A stretch of 64,000 nt of DNA, taken from positions 3,215,283 to 3,279,282 of the forward strand of contig NZ_KK073872.1 in the NCBI RefSeq assembly GCF_000585335.1, given 5' to 3'. Of the stretch, positions 45,379-53,580 are shown piece after piece. This DNA is from Cloacibacillus evryensis DSM 19522. GTDB lineage: Bacteria; Synergistota; Synergistia; Synergistales; Synergistaceae. The position numbers and the translations under genes were made by a program. How positions within the stretch are numbered: the stretch's first letter is position 1; each line of letters begins with the position of its first letter. Below the pieces are notes generated by a model, which worked only from the letters and a program-made list of their open reading frames with translations, did not search any database and was not told where the DNA came from.

Positions 45379-46230
45379 TTAATACTGCCCCGTCATCCGC
45401 AGATAGCTCTCCATCTTCATGAGCCTTTCCTCGTTGCCCTTTCTGTTTCGTTTGCTCACGAGGACGAGTATCTTTTCCATGTTGGAGAAGAAGCTGACGT
45501 AGGAATCGAAAAAGCCCATATTGCGGCTGTTACTGATGATCACCTTCGCCGCGCCTTTGGCGACGGGGGCGGCATAGCTGTCGGTCATCGCGATCACGGG
45601 ACAGCCGGCGTCGCGGGCCATCCGCGCGGCAAAGGCCGTTTCGCTCGAATAGCGGGCGAAGGAGATCGCGATCATCGCGTCCTCTTTCGTAATATCGATG
45701 AGGGAATCGATCAGCGGCGCTCCGCCGCCTACGACGAAAACGTCGGGACGCACGCAGGTGAGCATCACTCCCGCCGTCGAGGCAAAACCGGCGCAGGTAC
45801 GGAAACCAACGATGAATACGCGGCGCGCGCGCAATATAATGTCGGCGGCGTCGATTATCTTCCTGTTGTTCTCCGCGTTCGTGTCGCCGCGGAGGTTTTT
45901 CTGCACGTTGTCCATATAGGCCGCCAATATCTCTTCGTCGGGCAGGTTCTCATACTCCTTTATCCTTTCGTGCGGCACCGGCAGCGCCTCAAAGCGCGGA
46001 GCGCCGGCCACCTCCTCCTGCAAAGCGCGTTTGAAGGCCGAGAAGTTTTCATACTCCAGCTTTTTCGAGAGGCGCACGACGGACGAGGGGCTCGCGCCGA
46101 GCTGAGCCGCGATCTCGTTCGAGGTGAGAAAACAGGCCGTTCTCCGGTTCGCCATAATGAAATCCAAAACTCTCTTGTCATTCTCCGTCAGCTTTGCGGC
46201 AGCCACGCGTTCTTCGATCGCTCCGTTCAT
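45379..46230 (-). CDS. RpiR/MurR-family regulator with SIS domain
   Basis: A 283-residue regulator. The N-terminal RpiR helix-turn-helix (residues about 10-75) reads KRVLDFIMANRRTACFLTSNEIAAQLGASPSS-type with VVRLSKKLEYENFSAFK. The C-terminal SIS domain includes ARRVFIVGFRTCAGFA and DAMIAISFARYSSETAFAAR, and would bind a sugar phosphate or related ligand. RpiR proteins repress or activate sugar or amino-sugar genes. It is divergent from the MATE exporter. The shared spacer holds two similar palindromes and a promoter, so it probably controls the MATE-F420 pair and itself. Confidence 0.9.
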   Translation of the reverse strand: MNGAIEERVAAAKLTENDKRVLDFIMANRRTACFLTSNEIAAQLGASPSSVVRLSKKLEYENFSAFKRALQEEVAGAPRFEALPVPHERIKEYENLPDEEILAAYMDNVQKNLRGDTNAENNRKIIDAADIILRARRVFIVGFRTCAGFASTAGVMLTCVRPDVFVVGGGAPLIDSLIDITKEDAMIAISFARYSSETAFAARMARDAGCPVIAMTDSYAAPVAKGAAKVIISNSRNMGFFDSYVSFFSNMEKILVLVSKRNRKGNEERLMKMESYLRMTGQY

Positions 46231-46267
46231 CCTTACGATTCCCCCTTCATCACTATTGTCATTATAT

Positions 46268-46345
46268 ATGATTTTATAAAATCATACAAAATATTTTCTG
46301 CTTGACAAAAACCAAAACACTGTTATTATGATTTTTATAAATCGT
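46268..46345 (+). promoter_or_regulatory. MATE promoter with two palindromic candidate RpiR operators
   Basis: ATGATTTTATAAAATCAT (46268-46285) is a perfect 18-base palindrome. ATGATTTTTATAAATCGT (46328-46345) is a near copy 60 bases on, and a weaker TGATTATATAAAACCA lies at about 46359. Between them TTGACA (46302-46307) and TATTAT (46324-46329) form a promoter with spacer 16. The second palindrome overlaps the -10, suiting repression. Confidence 0.68.
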
Positions 46346-46392
46346 ATTTAAGATTTTTTGATTATATAAAACCATAAGCGGAGAGATAAAAA

Positions 46393-47757
46393 ATGCGCGA
46401 CATGAGCAAGGGAGATATAACGAAACAGATGGTGATCTTTGCCGTCCCGCTGATGCTTGGGAATATATTCCAGCAGCTGTATGGCGTCATCAACTCCGTC
46501 GTCGTCGGCAGATACCTCGGCAAAGCGGCGTTCGCGGCCACAGGTACCGCGATCCCGGTCATTAATATCATGATGTTCCTCCTGTTGGGGATGACGATGG
46601 GAGCCTCCGTGCTGATGGCGGAGTTTTTCGGCGCGGGCGACGAGAAGAGATTAAAAGAAGAGATCTCCACCTCCGTCATCTCCGGCCTGATCTTCACCGT
46701 TCTGCTCACAGCCGCGGGGATGTTCTGCGTCGAGCCGGCGCTGCGCCTGACCAGGGCTCCAGCCGAGATCATGCCGCAGGCCGCCTCCTATTTGAGGATA
46801 ATCTTCGCCGGATTGCTCTTCGCGTTCCTCTACAACCTGATGTCGTCGGCGATGCGCGCGGTGGGCGAATCGACCGCGCCGCTCCTCTTCCTGATTTTTT
46901 CCTCGCTGATGAATATCGCGCTCGCCGTCGCCTTCGTCGGCAGGCTGGGCATGGGCGTGGAAGGCGCGGCCCTGGCAACGGTGATATCGCAGGCCGTTTC
47001 CGTACTGCTCTGCCTGATCTATATAAAGCGGAAGCTGCCGCTGCTGCTGCCCGACCCCGCCTCCTTCAGGATAAGTCTCCCGCTTTTGAGAACAACCGCC
47101 TCCTACAGCTCAGTTTCGGGCGTGCAGCAGGCCGTGATCTACGTGGGCATCTTCCTGCTGCAGGGCGCCGTCAACCCGTTGGGGATAGACGCCATCGCGG
47201 CCTTCTACGCCGTCTGCCGCATAGACGAGTTTGTTTTGGCTCCCAACGAAAGCCTCACCAGCTCTCTGATGATGTTCGTATCGCAGAACAGGGGCGCCGG
47301 GAACGATGCCCGGATAAGGAAGGGGGTCCTGCGCTCGGCGTACGTCAATCACGGCTGTACCGCGGCCTGTTCGCTGATATTGTTCCTCATGGCCCGCACG
47401 CTGGTATCGATGTTCCTGGGCGACGTCGAAACGACGGCGATAGCGATGGGGACTAAGTACCTGAAGTTCATGAGCGTCATTTATCTGCTTTCGGCCAGCT
47501 GCAACACCTTCCAGGGCTTCTTCCGCGGCATCGGGAGGATGGACGTCACTCTCTACGCGACTTTGATACAGATACCGACGCGCATCGTCCTGACTTATAT
47601 TTTAGCCGGCTCCATGGGTATAAACGCCGTCGCCGCCGCGACCGGCGCGGGATGGGCGCTGATGACCGCGTATCTGTTTGTCGAATATCTCAAATACCTG
47701 AAGGCGGAAGCCCTTCCCGCCGGCGAAAGGATGAATAAGTATGGAATCGATTTTTGA
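46393..47757 (+). CDS. MATE-family efflux transporter
   Basis: A 454-residue multidrug and toxin extrusion protein with twelve membrane segments. It begins KGDITKQMVIFAVPLMLGNIFQQLYGVINSVVVGRYLGKAAFAATG, typical of the DinF/NorM-like bacterial subgroup. The two six-helix halves are linked near residue 225. It exports cationic or other small compounds using Na+ or H+. The downstream F420-hydrogenase-beta-like gene overlaps its end by 17 bases, which implies cotranscription. Probably regulated by the divergent RpiR protein. Confidence 0.9.
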   Translation: MRDMSKGDITKQMVIFAVPLMLGNIFQQLYGVINSVVVGRYLGKAAFAATGTAIPVINIMMFLLLGMTMGASVLMAEFFGAGDEKRLKEEISTSVISGLIFTVLLTAAGMFCVEPALRLTRAPAEIMPQAASYLRIIFAGLLFAFLYNLMSSAMRAVGESTAPLLFLIFSSLMNIALAVAFVGRLGMGVEGAALATVISQAVSVLLCLIYIKRKLPLLLPDPASFRISLPLLRTTASYSSVSGVQQAVIYVGIFLLQGAVNPLGIDAIAAFYAVCRIDEFVLAPNESLTSSLMMFVSQNRGAGNDARIRKGVLRSAYVNHGCTAACSLILFLMARTLVSMFLGDVETTAIAMGTKYLKFMSVIYLLSASCNTFQGFFRGIGRMDVTLYATLIQIPTRIVLTYILAGSMGINAVAAATGAGWALMTAYLFVEYLKYLKAEALPAGERMNKYGIDF

Positions 47758-48826
47758 AAGCAAAGAAAGGTGCTGCGGCTGCCGTGCCTGCGAGGCCAAG
47801 TGCCCGCGGCGCGCCATAACGATGGCGTCCGATGAGGAAGGGTTCTTATACCCGCGAGCGGATGATAAACTGTGCGTCGGCTGCGGGCTCTGCGTCAGGG
47901 TATGTCCGCTGCGCATCGACGGCAACCGCAAAGAAAGCGGCGAGCCGCGCTTCTTCGCGGCGACGCACGACTCCGAAGAGGTGCTCATGAACTCCACCTC
48001 CGGCGGCGCTTTCACGGCGATTTCGGACGTCATCCTAAATCAGGGGGGAGCCGTGTGCGGCGCGGACTTCGACGACGGCCTGCGCGTACTGCACCGCGTG
48101 ACGGGCAGCGCCGAAGGACGCGACCGCATGCGGTTTTCAAAATATGTACAGAGCGACGTCGGCGAGGTATATTCGATAATAAAAGAAACTCTTGCAAAGA
48201 GGCCCGTGCTCTTCACCGGCACGCCCTGCCAGTGCGCGGGGCTGCGCTCCTTTCTGGACGGAGAGCCGGAAAACCTTTTCGTCTGCGACGTCATCTGCCA
48301 CAGCGTGCCCAGCCCGCTGGTCTGGGAGGAATACAAGCGGCTGCTGGAGGAGGAACACGGCGGCAGGGTCACGGCGGCGCGGTTCCGCTCAAAAAAATAC
48401 CCCTGGAGCAGGGAAAACAGCAATAAGGGCTTTATGTTCAAAATTGAAGGTTCAGATGAATGGCTGGAAGACGGCCGCTTCTACGACCTCTTCATTCGCA
48501 AAAGGGCCATTTCGCGCCCTTCGTGCGCGGAATGCCGCTTCACCGACACCCGCCGCGCCTCGGACATGACGATCGCCGACTGCTTCGGCATCGAAAAACA
48601 GGCGCCGGAGCTCTACGACAGCCGCGGCGTCTCGCTCGTCATCGTGAACACGCCCAAGGGCGCGGCGATGCTGGAGGCGATCTCAAAAGATATGAATATT
48701 TCGGAGAGGCCGGAAGCGGAGATAACTGCCGAACAACAGCGGCTCAGCGCCCCCGGCAAATTCCCGCCGGAGCGCGCCGCGTTCTGGGAGACGCTGCGGC
48801 GCGAAGGGCTGAAGGCGGCGCTGTAA
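47741..48826 (+). CDS. Ferredoxin/F420-hydrogenase beta-subunit-like oxidoreductase
   Basis: A 361-residue iron-sulfur flavoprotein-like protein. Two [4Fe-4S] ferredoxin motifs lie at the N-terminus (CCGCRACEAKCPRRAI; CVGCGLCVRVCPLRI). The FrhB domain follows, with SGGAFTAISDVIL, FTGTPCQCAGLRSFL and FVCDVICHSVPSPLVWEEY, and a C-terminal part with CAECRFTDTRRASDMTIADC. Proteins of this type occur in bacteria without F420, often in polysaccharide loci, and reduce unknown substrates using ferredoxin. It overlaps the MATE gene by 17 bases. Substrate unknown; tight coupling to an exporter hints that it modifies a small molecule that is then exported. Confidence 0.85.
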   Translation: MESIFESKERCCGCRACEAKCPRRAITMASDEEGFLYPRADDKLCVGCGLCVRVCPLRIDGNRKESGEPRFFAATHDSEEVLMNSTSGGAFTAISDVILNQGGAVCGADFDDGLRVLHRVTGSAEGRDRMRFSKYVQSDVGEVYSIIKETLAKRPVLFTGTPCQCAGLRSFLDGEPENLFVCDVICHSVPSPLVWEEYKRLLEEEHGGRVTAARFRSKKYPWSRENSNKGFMFKIEGSDEWLEDGRFYDLFIRKRAISRPSCAECRFTDTRRASDMTIADCFGIEKQAPELYDSRGVSLVIVNTPKGAAMLEAISKDMNISERPEAEITAEQQRLSAPGKFPPERAAFWETLRREGLKAAL

Positions 48827-49024
48827 GAAAACGGCACGGCCTCAAAGAACGCTTGACTGACCACCTATTCTCTTACAAAGGGACGGTTTTCTTTGCCAAC
48901 CTTTCCCACGTTAAAAGGCATTCGGCAATGGTTTCCCCTTCATGCGGATAACTTTTGCGGATAAGGTGGGGGCGGTTTCAGGTCATATCATTATAAAAGC
49001 GGTAATTGAGGCATGTCATTATTT

Positions 49025-49501
49025 TTATTTTCCGCTATTGAGATACTCCATATCGATTCTTATGACAACTTTTTTTATTGACTGAAGGGTACCTTTCGCC
49101 ACATAGGGTTGGTGTCCGTCCTCCGGGAAGAAAATGGCGATACTTTTATTGGCTTCATTTCTCATGACGCAATCCGCCTGCCCGGTATAATTCTGAACAT
49201 CCGCAGCGGCATCATAGCACCCGAATTTTTCTAATCTCGATACTGGGCAGTAGCCTACGCACTCATCGCCGGAAAGTGTCATCTGCAAGTCCGCACTGCG
49301 TAGGTGGTTTTCAAAAGGCGCATCTTCGGGCCGCATCGTACAGACCTCTTGTATCAAAGCGAAGACCTTCGTACCATCTATGGAATAACGGCCCGGCTCA
49401 AGAGCGGCCAAGTCATTATTATTGATAAAATCAACGGCCTGTTCGATCCCCCTCCCCTGACAAAAATATCTTTTAATATCTGTTATGGTGGTTCTGATCA
49501 T
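49025..49501 (-). CDS. YhcH/YjgK/YiaL (DUF386) family protein
   Basis: A 158-residue cupin-like protein. It has the family pattern: LAALEPGRYSIDGTKVFALIQEV, ENHLRSADLQMTLSGDEC, and IAIFFPEDGHQPYVAKG, where the E, H and D/H residues bind a metal in the cupin fold. Relatives include TabA and the EbgC beta-galactosidase accessory subunit; some act as anomerases. The ATG at 49501 has GGAGGAGG upstream, rejecting the longer frame. It is the last gene of the ureide block, 34 bases after the first allantoinase-like gene, so it may help with isomerising a ureide or hydroxy-acid intermediate. That role is inference. Confidence 0.82.
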   Translation of the reverse strand: MIRTTITDIKRYFCQGRGIEQAVDFINNNDLAALEPGRYSIDGTKVFALIQEVCTMRPEDAPFENHLRSADLQMTLSGDECVGYCPVSRLEKFGCYDAAADVQNYTGQADCVMRNEANKSIAIFFPEDGHQPYVAKGTLQSIKKVVIRIDMEYLNSGK

Positions 49502-49535
49502 CAGATTTTGCCTCCTCCCAATATACGACGATGCG

Positions 49536-50891
49536 TCAGCTTTCGGGTGTAACCAGACGCCCGTCGTAAAAAACGGTGCCGCCTCCGCCGTATAGGTAAA
49601 TTGTCTTCCCTCGCAAAATAGTTCTGACTGGCAAACCGCGGCCGGATAATCCGGTGAAGGCGGATATTTTATTTTTATAGAACAGGGAATCCTTTGTGAT
49701 GCGCCACAGCAGGTTGGGATCAAATATAACGAGGTCCGCGTCATAACCGACCTTGACCGCGCCTTTTTGGCCGTATAGGCCAAAGATCTTCGCCGGATTC
49801 GCGGACAGAGCTCTGGCAAGCAGCGTTGGAGAACATCCTCTTTGATTTATGGCATATTCAAAGAATAACTGCATTGTGCTTTGGAGTCCGCTTATTCCTC
49901 CCCACGCGCCAAATATCCCGTGCCGAGAAACATCTTTTTCGTCCTCCATGCAGGGGGAATGGTCTGAACAGATGACGGACAGAACACCGTTGACAACGTA
50001 ATCCCATAACTTTTTTTGCTCGTCGGCGGCTCTTAGGGGTGGAGCACATTTAAAAAGCGGCCCTTTTGTCAGTAAATCCGTCTCGTTAAAGATGAGATAG
50101 TGCATACAGGTTTCTGCCGTTATCGGCAGGCCGCATCTTTGCGCCGATCCGATCAGTTCCGCTGCATCCGGATGGCTTACGTGGCAGATGTGGGCGCGGA
50201 CTCCAGTTTTCCTTACCAGCGCGATAACATTTTTTACGGCGGTAAGTTCCGCGGATACCGGTCTTGTGGCTAAATAATCCCGCCAGCCGCAATTATTTTT
50301 ATTAAAAAATTTACTCTCTTCGCCCTTGATAATGGAGTAATCCTCCGCATGGAAGCCGATCAGACCGTCAAATTTTAAAACCTCTTCAACGACCTTTGCT
50401 ATGGTCTCTTCCCCAAGAGTCTGGTAATCTTCCGACACCGGACCAAGAAATATTTTATATGCCACACATCCGGCTTTGTGCAATTCTTTTATATCGTCGA
50501 TATTGTAGTCAAGCGCGGCGCCCCAAAACGCATAATCCACAGCAGCACGGCCGGACAGAACTCCGATTTTCTTTGAAAAGGCGTTTAGGTTAAACAGCGG
50601 GGGCTCGTTCTGGAGGGGCATGTCGATAACCGTTGTAACCCCTCCGGCCGCCGCCGCGGAGGTGCCTGCGTTGAAATCTTCACGCCACGTAAACCCAGGA
50701 TCGTTGAGATGCACATGGCAGTCCACCAGTCCAGGGAAAATATATTTTCCCTGAGCGTCAATAACCTCAGCGGCACAATCAGAAGGCAATTCCCTCATGG
50801 CGGTGATTTTACCATCTTTCACACCTATATCTGCGCAAACGACCTCTTCCTCAAGTACAATTTTTCCACCCGAGACGATCAAATCATACAC
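49536..50891 (-). CDS. Allantoinase/dihydropyrimidinase-family cyclic amidohydrolase (first copy)
   Basis: A 451-residue metal-dependent amidohydrolase that opens a cyclic ureide. Metal ligands: HVHLNDPG (HxH), the carbamylated-lysine strand VAYKIFLG, FHAED and CHVSH histidines, and the aspartate in CSDHSPCMEDE. The FTWREDFNAGTSAAAAGGVTT stretch is allantoinase-like. The best start is GTG at 50891, with GGAGG seven bases upstream; a GTG at 50897 overlaps that site. It lies below a terminator (50933-50971) separating it from the aminotransferase gene. A second copy sits at 52205-53563. Specificity (allantoin versus hydantoin or dihydropyrimidine) cannot be told by eye. Confidence 0.85.
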   Translation of the reverse strand: MYDLIVSGGKIVLEEEVVCADIGVKDGKITAMRELPSDCAAEVIDAQGKYIFPGLVDCHVHLNDPGFTWREDFNAGTSAAAAGGVTTVIDMPLQNEPPLFNLNAFSKKIGVLSGRAAVDYAFWGAALDYNIDDIKELHKAGCVAYKIFLGPVSEDYQTLGEETIAKVVEEVLKFDGLIGFHAEDYSIIKGEESKFFNKNNCGWRDYLATRPVSAELTAVKNVIALVRKTGVRAHICHVSHPDAAELIGSAQRCGLPITAETCMHYLIFNETDLLTKGPLFKCAPPLRAADEQKKLWDYVVNGVLSVICSDHSPCMEDEKDVSRHGIFGAWGGISGLQSTMQLFFEYAINQRGCSPTLLARALSANPAKIFGLYGQKGAVKVGYDADLVIFDPNLLWRITKDSLFYKNKISAFTGLSGRGLPVRTILRGKTIYLYGGGGTVFYDGRLVTPES

Positions 50892-50932
50892 TTGCACACC
50901 TCCAATTTACGGCAGTCATCCTTTGCATCAAA

Positions 50933-50971
50933 AATTTAGATGGCGTATAAACTAACTGCGCCATCTAAATT
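50933..50971 (-). terminator. Terminator between pucG and the first allantoinase-like gene
   Basis: AATTTAGATGGCG (50933-50945) and CGCCATCTAAATT (50959-50971) form a 13-bp perfect stem with a 13-base loop; on the minus strand TTTTTG follows. It may be partial, setting lower expression of the last two genes. Confidence 0.75.
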
Positions 50972-50991
50972 CAATTTCATTAATTTTGAAG

Positions 50992-52176
50992 CTATTTCGC
51001 AGACAGAACCTCCAGTGCCGCGCCTGTGTCGCATTTGTATCCATATGTGTTGAATGCGTCGCAGAGCGCCACTGTCAGCAACGCCATTTTTGCGGGGTTC
51101 GAGTTGACTCCCATAAGTCCGACTCGGTGGATTTTCCCTTTGAGTTCGCCAAGGCCGCCGCCGATCTCTATGTTGTATTTATCCATGAGATATTTGCGTA
51201 TCACCGCTTCATTCACGCCCTCAGGGGTGTAGTAAGTGGTCAGGCTCGGCAGGCGGTATTGTTCTTCCACCACCAATTTCAGCCCCATGGCCTCCAGTAC
51301 TTTCCAGAAGAGCCGCGCGTTGGACCAGTGACGCTGCCAGCGCTTTTCGTTTCCCTCTTCGAGGATGATACGCAGCGCCTCGTTGAGCGCATAGGTCATG
51401 TTGATCGGCGCGGTATGGTGGTAGAAACGATCTTCTCCCCAATAGCGCATTATCATGTTAAGGTCAAGGTACCAATTTTTGACGGGCACAGAGCGATTTC
51501 TTATCCATTCACCCATGCGTGGGGAAACGGTCAGCGGCGCCAGGCCAGGAGGGCAGTTGAGGCATTTCTGGGTCCCGCTGTATGTCATATCAAATTTAAG
51601 CCTCTCAACGGGGACTTCGACGCCTCCGAGGGAAGTCACGCAATCAACAAGCAGGAACATTCCTGCTTCGTGTACGAGCCTGGATATTTCGTCGAGCGGC
51701 TGCAGGACGCCAGTGGAGGTCTCAGCGTGGACGATACCGACGACCTTCGCATCGGGGTTGTCGTTGATGGCTTTTTGCAGGTCGGCTGGGTCAATGGGTT
51801 TACCCATCGGCGAGCTGACGACGACAACATTGGCTCCGTAGCGGGAGGCGACGTCGGTCATTCTTTGCCCAAAAACACCGTGGACGCAGATGATGACTTT
51901 CATCTCCGGAAGTACCGTGTTGGCCCAGGCGGCCTCCATGCCGGCGCTTCCAGTTCCAGGCATCGCCATGGTGAGCTCGTTTTTCGTCTGAAAAACGTAT
52001 TTGAGGAGTTCCCTGGTCTCATTCATGATCCCAAGGAAATCGGGATCAAGGTGTCCAAGCATTGGTTCGCTCATCGCCCGCAGCACGCGCTGGTCGGCGT
52101 TGGAGGGTCCGGGGCCCATAAGTAATTTTTCTGCTGTCTTACGCAGCGGTAATGTCATCCCTGTTTTCAGTTCCAT
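50992..52176 (-). CDS. pucG: Class V aminotransferase, (S)-ureidoglycine-glyoxylate aminotransferase-like (PucG)
   Basis: A 394-residue PLP enzyme. The family pattern is clear: LLMGPGPSNADQRVLRAM, MAMPGTGSAGMEAAWAN, HAETSTGVLQPL, LVDCVTSLGGVEV and the PLP lysine in YSGTQKCLNCPPGLAPL. PucG converts ureidoglycine and glyoxylate to oxalurate and glycine. The close relatives are serine- and alanine-glyoxylate aminotransferases, so the assignment rests on the neighbouring allantoinases and AllE. I choose ATG 52176, with AAGGGAG about twelve bases upstream; a longer frame to 52197 lacks a site. It lies 28 bases after the second allantoinase-like gene. Confidence 0.8.
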   Translation of the reverse strand: MELKTGMTLPLRKTAEKLLMGPGPSNADQRVLRAMSEPMLGHLDPDFLGIMNETRELLKYVFQTKNELTMAMPGTGSAGMEAAWANTVLPEMKVIICVHGVFGQRMTDVASRYGANVVVVSSPMGKPIDPADLQKAINDNPDAKVVGIVHAETSTGVLQPLDEISRLVHEAGMFLLVDCVTSLGGVEVPVERLKFDMTYSGTQKCLNCPPGLAPLTVSPRMGEWIRNRSVPVKNWYLDLNMIMRYWGEDRFYHHTAPINMTYALNEALRIILEEGNEKRWQRHWSNARLFWKVLEAMGLKLVVEEQYRLPSLTTYYTPEGVNEAVIRKYLMDKYNIEIGGGLGELKGKIHRVGLMGVNSNPAKMALLTVALCDAFNTYGYKCDTGAALEVLSAK

Positions 52177-52204
52177 CTTGTGTTCGGCTCCCTTCATTCA
52201 GACA

Positions 52205-53563
52205 TTAATTTTTCTTGTTGCAATCCAACAACTTACCATGTATTAAATTGATGACGCCGTTATCAAAAACACATTTCCCTCTTACGAATGTCATCACCAC
52301 CTTCCCCGTGATCTCCATTCCGTGGTATGGAGTGTGTTTGTTCTTATAAAAAAGTTTTTCTTGGGAGACCGTCCATTTTGCCACCGGATCAAAGACCGAG
52401 AAATCTGCGTCACACCCGACGGCAATAGCCCCCTTTTGAGGCCAAAGTCCAAATATTTTGGCCGCTTTTGTGGATGTTAATTGTGCAAGTTCCTCTATAC
52501 CAAGCCCTCTTTTTATTACTCCATAATTGAAAAGAATCGGCAAGAGCGTTTGAACTCCGGTTACTCCTCCCCAAACATCCCAAAAATTGCCGCGCGGCGA
52601 TACTTTCTGAGATAATGTCGAAGGAGAATGATCGGAACTTACGATATCAATTTTCCCCGACAACAGCATCTCCCACATACCCTCCACGTCATCCTGCTTT
52701 CTCACGGGAGGCGTACATTTTAGAAATCCCTGCTGTTTTTCAAGATCGTCTTCGGTAAAAATCAGGTAGTGAGGACATGTCTCCACCGTGGCCTTGATTC
52801 CCCGGCTTTTGGCGGCGGTCACTTTCCTCACCACACTGGGAAGGGTTGCGTGACAAATATGAACGCGGGCACCACTGATTTCGGCGGCCTCTAAAACCAT
52901 GTCCACCGCCTTTTCTTCGGAAATTGGAGGATGCGCACAGAGAAAGTCCCTTACGCTGTTGTTACCCGATGATCTGGCATCGATCTCCATCGCGCTGATA
53001 ATTTCCTCATCTTCACAATGGACGCCTATCAAAAAATTGTGCTTCGCCGCTTCCAGCATTCCTTTAAGAAGGATATCTCTGGTAACATAAGGAAAATCGT
53101 CCCCCGCACAGCAGGTGAATGCTTTGAAGGCACAAACGCCCGCGGCTGCCATTTCCGCCAGGTCTTCCGTATTGTCATTTACCAGCCCGCCCCATAGGGC
53201 ACAGTCGACGACTGCTCTTTCAAGAACCGCATCCTTTTTCCGGGTAAGCGCCGCAGATGAGATTATCGTCGGGTTTCCGGAGAGAGGCATGTCCGCCACC
53301 GTCGTCACACCGCCGGCGGCGGCGGACATTGTGCCGGTACGAAGATCCTCCCGATCAGGAAGCCCCGGATCATTAAAATGAACATGCAGGTCAATGACTC
53401 CCGGGAACAGATACTTGCGGCCGACATCAATAGTGGACACCGCCGGCAGACATCTTCCGCATGAAACTATATCGGCGATCTTTTCATCCTTTACGCAAAC
53501 ATCAGAGAGGATGACGCCCTGAGGGGTAACGACCATACCGTTCTTCAGCACAAGGTCAAACAT
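52205..53563 (-). CDS. Allantoinase/dihydropyrimidinase-family cyclic amidohydrolase (second copy)
   Basis: A 452-residue paralogue of the enzyme at 49536-50891. All expected metal ligands are present: DLHVHFNDPG, the lysine in CAFKAFTCC, GVHCED, CHATLPS and SSDHSPSTL. The N-terminal core LPDREDLRTGTMSAAAGGVTTV matches the first copy's counterpart. The two differ around the lysine strand (YKIFLG against FKAFTCC) and the loop after DHSP, which suggests different substrates. Its ATG has AGGAAAGAG upstream. It lies 17 bases after the carbamoyltransferase gene in the main operon, so it is cotranscribed with the ABC transporter and AllE. Confidence 0.85.
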   Translation of the reverse strand: MFDLVLKNGMVVTPQGVILSDVCVKDEKIADIVSCGRCLPAVSTIDVGRKYLFPGVIDLHVHFNDPGLPDREDLRTGTMSAAAGGVTTVADMPLSGNPTIISSAALTRKKDAVLERAVVDCALWGGLVNDNTEDLAEMAAAGVCAFKAFTCCAGDDFPYVTRDILLKGMLEAAKHNFLIGVHCEDEEIISAMEIDARSSGNNSVRDFLCAHPPISEEKAVDMVLEAAEISGARVHICHATLPSVVRKVTAAKSRGIKATVETCPHYLIFTEDDLEKQQGFLKCTPPVRKQDDVEGMWEMLLSGKIDIVSSDHSPSTLSQKVSPRGNFWDVWGGVTGVQTLLPILFNYGVIKRGLGIEELAQLTSTKAAKIFGLWPQKGAIAVGCDADFSVFDPVAKWTVSQEKLFYKNKHTPYHGMEITGKVVMTFVRGKCVFDNGVINLIHGKLLDCNKKN

Positions 53564-53580
53564 ATCTCTTTCCTGAAAGG

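Noticed and set aside
50986-52125. A 379-codon plus-strand frame
   Set aside because: Antisense shadow of the class V aminotransferase gene, whose PLP-lysine and cofactor motifs are clear on the minus strand.
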